Assembly (NCBI GenBank): GCA_945957305.1
Contig: CAMFLN010000240.1
Coordinates: 1-5,932, forward strand
Direction of reading: 5' to 3'
Source: an uncultured Planctomycetaceae bacterium
Lineage (GTDB): Bacteria; Planctomycetota; Planctomycetia; Pirellulales; JACPPG01
Length of the DNA stretch: 5,932 bases
The position numbers and the translations under genes were made by a program. How positions within the stretch are numbered: position 1 is the stretch's first letter; each line of letters opens with the position of its first letter. The notes below the pieces were generated by a model. The model was not told where the DNA came from. It ran no database searches and saw nothing but the letters and a program-made list of their open reading frames with translations. Positions 1-5,823 of this stretch are shown here, piece by piece.

Positions 1-1629
1 ATAGCGTCCGAACACTTCGGCAAGTGCGACGACCATTTCACCGAGGGTGACGTGCTGCTCGGCGGCATGCAATAGCGCCGGCATAAGATTCTCTTTTGTC
101 GCTGCGGTGCTGCGCACGCGGGCGAGCGCCTCGGCGACCGCGGCGCCGGCACGCTGGGCTTTGATCGCCGACAGATTGGCCTTTTGCCGGCGTTCAATCT
201 CGTAGTCGATTTCCAGCGTGGGAATCGACAGGTCGTCCGGTTCGATAAACGCATTCACACCGACGATCAACTTGCGCTTGGCGTCGACCTCGCACTGAAA
301 GCGGAAAGCGCTGTCGGCGATACGGCGGCGGAAGTAGCCCCCTTCGATCGCGCGAATCACTCCGCCCGCCCGATCGATTTCGGCAAAGATCGCTTCGGCC
401 TCGGCCTCCATGCGGTCCGTCATAGCCTCGACCTGGTAGCTGCCGCCGAGCGGATCAACGGAATTCACCACGCCGGTTTCAAAGGCCAGCACCTGCTGCG
501 TGCGCAAGGCGATCGTGACGGCCTCCTCGGTCGGCAGCGACAGTGTTTCATCGCGGCTGTTGGTATGCAGCGATTGGCAACCCCCCAGCACCGCGGCCAG
601 CGCCTGATACGCCACACGAATGACGTTTACTTCCGGCTGCTGCGCTTGCAGGCTGACGCCCGAGGTCTGGGCATGAAAGCGCAAAATCCAACTGCGTGGC
701 TCGACCGCGCCGTAGCGCTCGCGTAAATGACGCGACCAGATGCGCCGGGCCGCGCGAAACTTGGCAATCTCCTCGAAGAAATCACTGTGCGCGTTGAAGA
801 AGAACGACAGCCGCGGGGCAAAGTCGTCCACGGCTAGGCCGCGCTCGATGCCCTGTTCTACGTAATGAAAGCCGTCGGCCAGTGTGAAGGCCAATTCCTC
901 GGCCGCCGTGCTGCCTGCCTCGCGAATATGGTACCCCGAAATCGAGACCGGATTGAACTGCGGCACCTCGCGCGCGCAAAACTCGATGGTGTCGGTGACC
1001 AGCCGTACGCTTGGCCGCGGCGGGAACACAAATTCGTTCTGCGCGTGATACTCTTTCAGGATATCGTTCTGCAGCGTGCCGCGCAGTTTCTTCCAATCGA
1101 CCCCCTGGCGGCGCGCCGTGGCCAGGTAGAAGGCCAGCACAATCGCCGCCGGCGCGTTGATCGTCATCGAGACCGAGACATCCCCGAGGTTGATCCCGGA
1201 GAACAGCCGCTCCATGTCGTCGAGCGTGTCGACCGCGACGCCAAGGCGGCCCACCTCGCCCAGGGCGTTGGGATGATCGCTGTCGATGCCCATGAGTGTC
1301 GGCAGGTCAAACGCCGTGCTCAGGCCCGTTTGGCCCTTCTCCAGGAGGAAGCGAAAGCGGGCATTCGTTTCCTCGGGTGTGCCAAACCCGGCAAATTGGC
1401 GCATCGTCCACAGACGTCCGCGATACATGTTCGCGTGCGGGCCGCGGGTGTAAGGATACTGTCCCGGGTAGCCGATCTCGCGCTCGTACTTTTCGCTCGA
1501 TTCGTCCGGCAGGTACAGCGGTTCGACTGGCTCGCCGCTGAGCGTTGTCAAACTGGTGTCGCGCTCGGCGGCAGTACCCAGCGCTTCTTGCCATGCTTCG
1601 CGAGCCGTTAGTTTTGCGTCGGTAACCAT
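1..1629 (-). CDS. icmA: Acyl-CoA mutase large subunit of the methylmalonyl-CoA mutase family, isobutyryl-CoA mutase-like; 3' end cut by window edge
   Basis: The frame is open from an ATG at 1629-1627 to base 1 (543 codons), with no stop. The family carries out coenzyme-B12 radical rearrangement of acyl-CoA carbon skeletons in the cytoplasm. Visible family motifs are the substrate-channel block [18 protein letters not shown] (61-78), AFDLPT (106-111), SVSMTIN (152-158), [11 protein letters not shown] (184-194) and SGYHIREAG (231-239, His234 matching catalytic His244 of the Propionibacterium enzyme). These are followed by the [20 protein letters not shown] block, QTSG and [10 protein letters not shown]. 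Phe79 and Gln197 replace the Tyr89 and Arg207 of true methylmalonyl-CoA mutases. This is the pair known from isobutyryl-CoA mutase (Phe80 and Gln198 in Streptomyces cinnamonensis IcmA), and the surrounding sequence also looks IcmA-like. An automatic annotation would probably say methylmalonyl-CoA mutase. The last visible residues (LAEVFGRY) fit the end of a roughly 550-residue subunit without a B12 domain, so only a few to about 20 residues should be missing. That domain would lie in a separate small subunit outside the window. The start has only a weak ribosome site (GAG 4 nt upstream). It is divergent from meaB. Confidence 0.93.
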   Translation of the reverse strand, partial: MVTDAKLTAREAWQEALGTAAERDTSLTTLSGEPVEPLYLPDESSEKYEREIGYPGQYPYTRGPHANMYRGRLWTMRQFAGFGTPEETNARFRFLLEKGQTGLSTAFDLPTLMGIDSDHPNALGEVGRLGVAVDTLDDMERLFSGINLGDVSVSMTINAPAAIVLAFYLATARRQGVDWKKLRGTLQNDILKEYHAQNEFVFPPRPSVRLVTDTIEFCAREVPQFNPVSISGYHIREAGSTAAEELAFTLADGFHYVEQGIERGLAVDDFAPRLSFFFNAHSDFFEEIAKFRAARRIWSRHLRERYGAVEPRSWILRFHAQTSGVSLQAQQPEVNVIRVAYQALAAVLGGCQSLHTNSRDETLSLPTEEAVTIALRTQQVLAFETGVVNSVDPLGGSYQVEAMTDRMEAEAEAIFAEIDRAGGVIRAIEGGYFRRRIADSAFRFQCEVDAKRKLIVGVNAFIEPDDLSIPTLEIDYEIERRQKANLSAIKAQRAGAAVAEALARVRSTAATKENLMPALLHAAEQHVTLGEMVVALAEVFGRY

Positions 1630-1672
1630 AAAACTCGACTGCCTGAAAATCGGTGGCGGAAATCGCTCTTCA

Positions 1673-1701
1673 AGTTTACCCCAGCCGCGGCGTGGTCGAA
1701 A
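1673..1701 (-). promoter_or_regulatory. Weak candidate promoter for the mutase gene
   Basis: Read on the minus strand, TTTCGA (1701-1696) and TAAACT (1678-1673) are 17 bases apart. They match the sigma70 consensus at 3/6 and 4/6 positions. The -10 box lies about 43 bases upstream of the mutase ATG at 1629. This is the best pair I could find in the divergent region, but the match is poor. Confidence 0.25.
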
Positions 1702-1712
1702 GATCGTGAGGC

Positions 1713-1726
1713 ACGGTCGCGGCCGT
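1713..1726. promoter_or_regulatory. Imperfect palindrome in the divergent mutase/meaB control region, possible operator
   Basis: ACGGTCGCGGCCGT is a 14-bp palindrome with a single mismatched pair (T/G at the fifth and tenth positions). It lies near the middle of the 133-bp divergent region, just upstream of the candidate meaB -35 box and 12 bases upstream of the candidate mutase -35 box. That placement would suit a repressor controlling both directions. GC-rich palindromes of this length also arise by chance, so the operator role is inference. Confidence 0.3.
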
Positions 1727-1754
1727 TGTTCCTGCGTCCTGTGCTCGATATCAT
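1726..1754 (+). promoter_or_regulatory. Candidate sigma70-like promoter for meaB (near-leaderless)
   Basis: TTGTTC (1726-1731) and TATCAT (1749-1754) are separated by exactly 17 bases. The -10 box matches TATAAT at 5/6 positions and the -35 box matches at 3/6. Transcription would start around 1761, within a couple of bases of the ATG at 1763. The transcript would then be leaderless or nearly so, which agrees with the lack of a convincing Shine-Dalgarno before that ATG. Confidence 0.4.
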
Positions 1755-1762
1755 CGCACGGA

Positions 1763-2500
1763 ATGACTTCGCACGCGCCACTGATCGAACGGTTTAACGC
1801 CCACGACCGCCGCGCGCTGGCCAAGATTCTGTCGTTGGTCGAGTCCGGCACCGCTCCGCCGCTGCCCAACCCCGAGAATCAGCGCACTCGAGTAGTCGGC
1901 CTGACCGGCAGCGGAGGCGCCGGCAAAAGTACGCTGGTCGGTGCATTGGTGGATCATCTGCGCCGCCAAGGGTTGACCGTCGCCGTGCTGGCCAGCGATC
2001 CGCAAAGCCCGGTGACCGGGGGGGCGCTGCTGGGAGATCGGATTCGCGTCCGCTTTGACCCAGCTGACGAAGGAGTTTACTTCCGGAGCCTGTCAACGCG
2101 CGGCGCGGCGGGGGGAATATCAGCCGCGACCGGCGCCGCGCGAGACTGGCTCGCTGCCTTTGGATTCGATGTCATACTGATCGAAACGGTCGGAGTGGGA
2201 CAGGACCAGATCGCGGTGCGCCCGTTGGTCGATACGCTGGTACTGCTGGTGACACCCAATACGGGCGATGAAGTGCAATGGGAAAAAGCCGGACTGATCG
2301 AAGTGGCTGATCTCGTGGTCGTGAACAAATCTGATTTGCCGGGCGCGGATCGGGTGCGACAACAGCTGCAATCGGCACTTTCTCTATCGCCGCAGTCGCA
2401 GCGCGTCAAAGTGCTCAATGTAACGGCCTCTACCGGCCAAGGGGTTCCCGAACTATGGCAGGCGATTGGGGATCGACCGGCCGGCGTTGTTCCCTCATAG
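1763..2500 (+). CDS. meaB: MeaB/ArgK-type P-loop GTPase, acyl-CoA mutase chaperone, short form
   Basis: The 245-residue protein belongs to the MeaB/MMAA branch of the G3E GTPases, which gate cobalamin loading and protect B12-dependent acyl-CoA mutases from inactivation. Visible motifs are Walker [10 protein letters not shown] (49-57), the [15 protein letters not shown] switch block (79-93), STRGAAGG (111-118), Walker B/switch ETVGVGQ (141-147), GDEVQ (168-172, switch III region) and the guanine-specifying NKSD (188-191). The frame is open back to 1556, but that extension runs across the first codons of the divergent mutase and its control region and has no family resemblance. I therefore start at ATG 1763, where [11 protein letters not shown] resembles the usual helical N-terminus. 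Usual family length is about 300-330 residues. This one ends right after the last G-domain helix ([11 protein letters not shown]) and lacks the C-terminal helical dimerisation arm. nadC follows 13 nt later with its own ribosome site, so a recent frameshift is unlikely. The pairing with the mutase strongly supports the chaperone role. Confidence 0.9.
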   Translation: MTSHAPLIERFNAHDRRALAKILSLVESGTAPPLPNPENQRTRVVGLTGSGGAGKSTLVGALVDHLRRQGLTVAVLASDPQSPVTGGALLGDRIRVRFDPADEGVYFRSLSTRGAAGGISAATGAARDWLAAFGFDVILIETVGVGQDQIAVRPLVDTLVLLVTPNTGDEVQWEKAGLIEVADLVVVNKSDLPGADRVRQQLQSALSLSPQSQRVKVLNVTASTGQGVPELWQAIGDRPAGVVPS

Positions 2501-2503
2501 CGC

Positions 2504-2508
2504 GGAGG
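2504..2508 (+). promoter_or_regulatory. Ribosome binding site that fixes the nadC start
   Basis: GGAGG lies 5 bases before the TTG at 2514 and 3 bases after the meaB stop codon. No in-frame ATG lies near it. An upstream in-frame TTG at 2466 lies inside the meaB coding region, so this Shine-Dalgarno selects the TTG at 2514. Confidence 0.75.
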
Positions 2509-2513
2509 TCAAC

Positions 2514-3437
2514 TTGACCGCGGAATTTCCACCGATTTCCTGGGATGCCCATCTCGAGGACGATTGCCGCCAGATCGTGCGGCTGGCGATTCGCGAAGAT
2601 CTGGGACGCCTGTACGACTGGACCACCGTGGCGCTGGTTCCGGAAGAGGCCACCGCGGTCGCGTACGTTCGAGCCCGCCGCGCCGGTATTATTGCGGGCT
2701 TGCCCGCCGCGAAGTTGGCACTGGCGGAATACGATCACGAAATCGAGTTCTTACCCGAAGTCACCGACGGCGACGCGGTCGAGCCGGGTGCTACGATCGC
2801 CACGTTGCGCGGCGCAGCACGCAGCGTGTTGACTGCGGAACGCACGGCTCTCAACCTGCTCGGGCGCATGTCAGGCATTGCCACGCTGACACGCGATTTC
2901 GTACGCGCAGTTTCTGCTACGCCCGCTCGCATTTATGACACGCGCAAAACGATCCCCGGTTGGCGGCGTTTGGAGAAATACGCGGTGCGGACTGGCGGCG
3001 GTTATAACCATCGGCTGGGTTTGTCCGAAGGGATTTTGATCAAGGATAACCACCTGGCCTTTGGCGCAAGCGGCGGAGCAAACGCGTACTCTCCGGCGTC
3101 GGCGATCGACCGCTGCCGCCAGGTTGTGGCGAGCTTGACCGCCGATAGCGAATCGTCATTTCCGATCGAGATCGAAGTCGATACTCTCGCGCAATTGGAC
3201 GAAGTTCTAACTCGTGACCCCGATATTGTCTTGCTCGACAATATGTCACTTATCGATTTACGCGCAGCCGTGGCACGCCGCGCCGCGCGTGCGCCAGGTG
3301 TGCAGTTAGAGGCCTCGGGCGGAGTGACCCTCGAGTCGATCGCCGCGATCGCGCAGACCGGCGTCGACCGTATCAGCGTGGGCGCACTGACGCACTCGGC
3401 GCCGTGGCTCGACATTGGGTTGGATTGGTCTTATTGA
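2514..3437 (+). CDS. nadC: Nicotinate-nucleotide pyrophosphorylase (quinolinate phosphoribosyltransferase)
   Basis: This cytoplasmic enzyme converts quinolinate and PRPP to nicotinate mononucleotide, CO2 and pyrophosphate in de novo NAD synthesis. The 307-residue length is normal or slightly long for the family. The N-terminal domain carries REDLGRLYDWTT (27-38), a variant of the usual EDxGxGDxT signature with the GD replaced. ERTALNLLGRMSGIAT (109-124) follows. The catalytic barrel shows DTRKTIPGWR (142-151), EKYAVRTGGG (154-163), HRLGL (166-170) and IKDNH (176-180). Further on are IEIEVD (218-223), the LLDN strand (240-243), EASGGV (266-271) and the terminal SVGALTHSAPWLDIGLDW (288-305), so all key Arg, Lys, His, Glu and Asp positions appear intact. 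The TTG start is chosen from GGAGG 5 nt upstream and removes 16 residues of unsupported extension. It sits 13 nt behind meaB and is probably cotranscribed with it, although the two have no metabolic link that I know of. Confidence 0.95.
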   Translation: MTAEFPPISWDAHLEDDCRQIVRLAIREDLGRLYDWTTVALVPEEATAVAYVRARRAGIIAGLPAAKLALAEYDHEIEFLPEVTDGDAVEPGATIATLRGAARSVLTAERTALNLLGRMSGIATLTRDFVRAVSATPARIYDTRKTIPGWRRLEKYAVRTGGGYNHRLGLSEGILIKDNHLAFGASGGANAYSPASAIDRCRQVVASLTADSESSFPIEIEVDTLAQLDEVLTRDPDIVLLDNMSLIDLRAAVARRAARAPGVQLEASGGVTLESIAAIAQTGVDRISVGALTHSAPWLDIGLDWSY

Positions 3438-3456
3438 TGACTAGGTAGACAATGGT

Positions 3457-3552
3457 CTCGTCGCTGAACGCAAACCATCTCTTTCGCCGGGGCTTCCGTT
3501 GGTCGCCCCTCGGTCATTAGCTGCCTAGGACTCAATAGGTGGCAGCGACGAG
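3457..3552. repeat. Perfect 10-bp inverted repeat 76 bases apart
   Basis: CTCGTCGCTG (3457-3466) and CAGCGACGAG (3543-3552) are exact reverse complements. They begin 20 bases after the nadC stop and enclose a 76-base interior that holds a smaller GGGGC/GCCCC stem. As RNA this would be a long-range closing helix. As DNA the arms are too short and isolated to identify a mobile element, and no transposase lies between them. Confidence 0.5.
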
Positions 3553-3592
3553 GCAGCAAGCTCGATTGGCGCCGCCTGAGTTGCCAAGGTGT

Positions 3593-3737
3593 CACAGGCC
3601 GCACCTGTGCCGTGTGCTACTCCCGAGACCGTATTTACGACTTACCGGCCACGCGGTGCTTGTTGGACGTGGCCAAAGCTTGATTTCCCGGGCGCCGTGA
3701 GCTGGTTTGACACCTCTACACGCCGACCTAGAGTTTT
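3593..3737 (+). other. Cluster of three stem-loops ahead of the terminator-like hairpin
   Basis: CACAGG/CCTGTG (3593-3598 with 3604-3609) closes a 5-nt loop. GGCCACG/CGTGGCC (3647-3653 with 3668-3674) closes a 14-nt loop. CTCTA/TAGAG (3714-3718 with 3729-3733) closes a 10-nt loop and is followed directly by TTTT. All three stems are perfect and lie in order on the plus strand before the 3775-3823 terminator-like hairpin. This could be the folded body of an unrecognised small RNA. No RNA family is recognised, and GC-rich sequence readily gives such stems. Confidence 0.3.
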
Positions 3738-3774
3738 CACAGACGCCGGTGCTCTGGGGAGGGCGCTGGTACGC

Positions 3775-3823
3775 GGTGCAGCGGGGGTAGCTGGGAGCTT
3801 GAGGGGACCCCGCTGCGCCTTTT
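3775..3823 (+). terminator. Intrinsic-terminator-like hairpin downstream of nadC
   Basis: Bases 3775-3786 (GGTGCAGCGGGG) pair with 3808-3819 (CCCCGCTGCGCC) in a 12-bp stem with one U-G wobble. TTTT (3820-3823) follows at once. The 21-nt loop can form a further AGCT/AGCT stem (3789-3792/3796-3799). The U-tail lies only on the plus-strand side, so it would stop transcription coming from nadC or from an RNA gene inside 3438-3774. It is about 340 bases beyond the nadC stop, which is far for a simple operon terminator. Confidence 0.55.
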
Positions 3824-4064
3824 GATGTCCAACGCCTGCGGTAGGTCGTCTGCGCAGCAGCGCACGATCAAGTTGGCAAGGCCCGCGCACCGTAGCAGAG
3901 ACGCAGTTGTGTCGATCAAGAGGGTGCGCACGGCGCTCGGCACAGCACTGATGCGGCGGTGCTAGTGGTCGAGAAGACATACGGCAAATCGCCGCGTGTC
4001 GATCGCTGGCAAGTCGCGCCGTTTGAGATAACGGAGCAAGTGGACATCAACGGCAACAGCTGAG

Positions 4065-4262
4065 CTAAGCCGTAGGACCGAGCAGATTGCGGCGCGTCCG
4101 ACGCTCAGCGCGCAGTCGCGCACGGCGGCGAGTCTCACTCGGCTTTTCGTAATACTCTTTGCGGCGCATTTCCTTCTTGATGCCGCTGCGTTCCACGAGC
4201 TTACGAAACCGACGCACTGCTTCTTGGATGCTTTCGCGATCACGAACATTCAACTTGACCAC
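4065..4262 (-). CDS. rpsU: Small ribosomal subunit protein S21
   Basis: The product is a 65-residue, strongly basic protein of the 30S subunit. S21 binds near the 3' end of 16S rRNA at the platform and helps mRNA association during initiation. The family signature is clear: [20 protein letters not shown] (residues 7-26), then [17 protein letters not shown] and an Arg/Lys-rich tail. Length is within the usual 58-71 residues. The start is GTG (4262-4260), preceded by a strong AAGGAGG 4 nt away; no ATG gives a better start. It stands alone on the minus strand, convergent with nadC and divergent from the small coiled-coil ORF. I see no clear intrinsic terminator after its stop. Confidence 0.97.
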   Translation of the reverse strand: MVKLNVRDRESIQEAVRRFRKLVERSGIKKEMRRKEYYEKPSETRRRARLRAERRTRRNLLGPTA

Positions 4263-4266
4263 GCGT

Positions 4267-4273
4267 CCTCCTT
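4267..4273 (-). promoter_or_regulatory. Strong Shine-Dalgarno of rpsU
   Basis: On the minus strand this reads AAGGAGG, ending 4 nt before the GTG initiation codon. It decides the start in favour of GTG. Confidence 0.85.
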
Positions 4274-4313
4274 ATTTTTGAGATCCTAATTTATTCGAAA
4301 CGAAGGTGACCAA

Positions 4314-4335
4314 GCGGGGGCGAAACCGCCCACGC
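4314..4335 (-). promoter_or_regulatory. Hairpin in the rpsU leader
   Basis: On the minus strand GCG-T-GGGCG, a GTTT loop and CGCCC-C-CGC form a 3-bp plus 5-bp stem interrupted by one mismatch. It lies about 50 nt upstream of the rpsU start and within the predicted leader. An AT-rich stretch separates it from the ribosome site. S21 leaders act as autoregulatory elements in some other bacteria, so a role here is possible, but I do not recognise a described motif. Confidence 0.35.
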
Positions 4336-4385
4336 GGATTTGATCGGACCCTCACCAGATTACGCCACCCATTGGCGAACCGGCT

Positions 4386-4415
4386 AGTGTAGCGAACGTA
4401 ACCCCCGGCTGTAAA
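4386..4415 (-). promoter_or_regulatory. Sigma70-like promoter of rpsU
   Basis: Read on the minus strand, TTTACA (4415-4410, 5/6 match to TTGACA) and TACACT (4391-4386, 4/6 match to TATAAT) are separated by 18 bases. Transcription would begin near 4379 and give rpsU a leader of roughly 115 nt. Confidence 0.45.
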
Positions 4416-4612
4416 TGGATCTTGTGCCGTCCGGTACGCCGTTCCTTGCTCGGGGGATCGTCCCGTGCGGAAGGGGGCGAACTCCGCTCAACCGGCAAAA
4501 GTTGCCTGACGGGCGAACTTTGCGGGGCCGGTATGCCTGGAACCGATTTATTACATCAGGCCGGCACGCCGATGGTTCTTTCGGACACATCGGGCGTCAT
4601 CGGAGCGAAATT

Positions 4613-4771
4613 GTGGCAAAGTCAGACCCAGGTCCCCAACTTGACCCCGTCCGCGACCTCGAGTCGCGGCAAGACGAGGTGCTGCGCCAGTTGGGCGAAC
4701 TCGAACAGCGCCTTGCCCTCCTCTTGGAGTCCTACGCGCCGGAGTCGTCAGCGGGCAAGAAAGCCGCTTAG
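4613..4771 (+). CDS. Small coiled-coil protein of 52 residues, unknown function
   Basis: I do not recognise a named family. A GTG at 4613 with GGAG 7 nt upstream opens a 52-residue frame ending at TAG 4769-4771. The frame is open back to an ATG at 4415, but that extension begins inside the rpsU promoter, has no ribosome site and looks non-coding (scattered Gly, Arg and Pro), so I prefer the GTG. The N-terminus is MAKSDPGPQLDP. Residues 13-41 then form an ideal amphipathic helix with a heptad pattern: hydrophobic or core positions V13, L16, Q20, V23, L27, L30, L34, L37 and Y41 alternate 3 and 4 apart. This suggests a dimeric coiled coil. A short Ser/Gly/Lys/Ala tail ends the protein. There is no signal peptide, membrane segment or cysteine. 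Its 3' end converges with the sigma54 activator gene 29 nt away. The regular heptads and the ribosome site argue for a real gene; without homologs this remains probable, not certain. Confidence 0.6.
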   Translation: MAKSDPGPQLDPVRDLESRQDEVLRQLGELEQRLALLLESYAPESSAGKKAA

Positions 4772-4775
4772 GGCT

Positions 4776-4796
4776 TGCTGCCACGGACGGCCAGCA
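4776..4796. terminator. Weak bulged hairpin between convergent genes
   Basis: TGCTG (4776-4780) pairs with CAGCA (4792-4796), and CC/GG can extend the stem past one bulged base. It lies in the 29-base gap between the small coiled-coil gene and the regulator gene. Neither side has a U-run, so intrinsic termination is doubtful. Confidence 0.2.
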
Positions 4797-4800
4797 CCGG

Positions 4801-5799
4801 CTAGCCTTCGCTCTGATCGGGGAGCGTGAGGGAAACTTCGAAGCGACTGAGCAGGCGAGTCAACGTATTGGGGTGAACGCCCAATAGTTTTGCCGCGCGT
4901 CCTTTGTGGCCGCGCGTGACACGCAACGCTTGGCGAATTGATTCGTTGCGCAATCGTTCGAGATTCAGAAATGGCAAGGAGAGCGGTTGCTCGCGCTTGC
5001 TGCCGGCGGTATCGGGCAAGGCCGGCACGCAGTCAAGCACGTACGATTGCTCGATGATTTGCGCCAGTTGCCGAATGTTGCCCGGCCATTGGTATTCACA
5101 AAATTGCTGCAACGTGTCGCGATCCGGGCGCCACAGTGGGCGACCGTATTGATTGGCGAACCGGTGCGAGAAAAACTCGATAAACTCGGGGATGTCCTCA
5201 GGTCGCTGCCGCAGCGGCGGCACCTTCAGCTCGACCATATTCAAGCGATAATACAAGTCTTCGCGGAAACGCCCTTCGGCAACTTCTGTATCCAGGTTGC
5301 GATTGGTGGCGGCGATGACCTGCACGTCGATCTTCACGGGGCGCGAGGCGCCTACCGGAGTTACCTCACGTTGCTGCAGGACGCGCAAGAGCTTGGGCTG
5401 CAGATCGAGCGGCATTTCGCCGATTTCGTCGAGAAAAACTACGCCACCATGAGCCGCGCGGAAGACACCGAGCGAACTGCCGGCTGCGCCAGTAAACGCT
5501 CCGCGTTCGTGACCGAATAGTTGGCTCTCGGCCAGGCTGGGAGTTAGGGCTGCGCAGTTGACGGGGATAAACGGACGACTGGCGCGCGCGCCCGAGGCAT
5601 GAATCAAACCGGCCCACAACTCCTTGCCGGTTCCTGTCTCGCCCCAGATGAGACAGCTGCAATGCACCTCTGCCACGCGTTCCGCGTGTTGAGCGATGCG
5701 CCGCACGATCGGGTTCCTACCTAGGACCCAATCGGCCGGCTTGCCGTTGTCTCGATAGTCCGCCCCGTCCGTGGGTGCGACTTGAGAATCTTTGAGCAT
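4801..5799 (-). CDS. Sigma54-dependent transcription activator (AAA+ domain plus Fis-type HTH), no sensory domain
   Basis: This is a bacterial enhancer-binding protein: it hydrolyses ATP to remodel RNA polymerase bound to sigma54 at closed promoters. With the ATG at 5799 the protein has 332 residues. The AAA+ domain starts at about 25 (VLGRNPIVRRI). It shows Walker A GETGTGKE (53-60), the sigma54-contacting loop ERGAFTGAA (98-106), Walker B GGVVFLDEIGEMP (118-130) and sensor I ATNRNL (164-169). The arginine-finger region FREDLYYRLN (178-187) and sensor II WPGNIRQL (238-245) follow. A C-terminal Fis-like helix-turn-helix covers about 281-320 (RGHKGRAAKLLGVHPNTL). All activity motifs are intact, so it should act on sigma54. 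The N-terminus has only about 24 residues, with no receiver, PAS or GAF domain. Activity must therefore be controlled by a partner protein, by expression or by constitutive action, as in PspF-like proteins. The frame also opens at TTG 5835, giving 344 residues, but that codon falls within the 5824-5849 dyad. Both starts have weak ribosome sites. Its targets are not evident here. Confidence 0.92.
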   Translation of the reverse strand: MLKDSQVAPTDGADYRDNGKPADWVLGRNPIVRRIAQHAERVAEVHCSCLIWGETGTGKELWAGLIHASGARASRPFIPVNCAALTPSLAESQLFGHERGAFTGAAGSSLGVFRAAHGGVVFLDEIGEMPLDLQPKLLRVLQQREVTPVGASRPVKIDVQVIAATNRNLDTEVAEGRFREDLYYRLNMVELKVPPLRQRPEDIPEFIEFFSHRFANQYGRPLWRPDRDTLQQFCEYQWPGNIRQLAQIIEQSYVLDCVPALPDTAGSKREQPLSLPFLNLERLRNESIRQALRVTRGHKGRAAKLLGVHPNTLTRLLSRFEVSLTLPDQSEG

Positions 5800-5823
5800 T
5801 ATTCCAACGCCTTGCGCATCGTA

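Larger units (their letters stand above)
3438..4064. other. 627-base intergenic region between convergent nadC and rpsU: no convincing gene, rich in hairpins
   Basis: Reading frames here are short and lack recognisable motifs. The longest candidates (3589-3825 plus; 3642-3980 and 3737-3943 minus) overlap one another, have proline/arginine-rich chance composition and match no family I know. What does stand out is secondary structure on the plus strand. There is a distant 10-bp inverted repeat (3457-3466/3543-3552) and stems at 3489-3493/3505-3509, 3593-3598/3604-3609, 3647-3653/3668-3674 and 3714-3718/3729-3733. A strong terminator-like hairpin lies at 3775-3823, and a small TGCGC-AGCA-GCGCA hairpin at 3851-3864. 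I see no signature of SRP RNA, tmRNA or RNase P RNA. The region could be a long nadC 3' UTR, an uncharacterised RNA gene or decayed sequence. Confidence 0.6.

Noticed and set aside
184..726. 180-residue plus-strand open frame, and similar plus-strand frames up to 1611
   Set aside because: They lie opposite the mutase gene, whose minus-strand translation carries the family motifs throughout. The plus-strand products look like composition shadows with no motif.
1556..1762. N-terminal extension of meaB by 69 residues
   Set aside because: It overlaps the divergent mutase start codons and the control region, has no MeaB resemblance and would place the promoter elements inside coding sequence.
2466..2513. 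Longer nadC starting at TTG 2466
   Set aside because: It lies inside the meaB frame without a ribosome site, while TTG 2514 has GGAGG at ideal spacing.
3589..3980. Open frames of 78 and 112 residues on opposite strands after nadC
   Set aside because: They have low-complexity Pro/Arg/Ala composition, overlap each other, lack a clear ribosome site and match no recognisable family.
3959..4063. Plus-strand frame ending in a protein-like stretch (VLVVEKTYGKSPRVDRW and onward) stopping at the rpsU end
   Set aside because: Only about 35 codons, no credible start or ribosome site, a stop codon a little upstream in the same frame, and no family recognised. A decayed gene fragment is possible but cannot be supported.
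3438..4064. SRP RNA, tmRNA or RNase P RNA in the gene-free region
   Set aside because: I looked for the conserved GGAAGGAAGCAGC-type SRP loop, the tmRNA ends and tag, and the RNase P GAAAGTCCG core, and found none.
4415..4612. Long version (118 residues) of the small coiled-coil protein and the overlapping 135-residue frame
   Set aside because: The start lies in the rpsU promoter, there is no ribosome site, and the extra sequence lacks the coding character seen after 4613.
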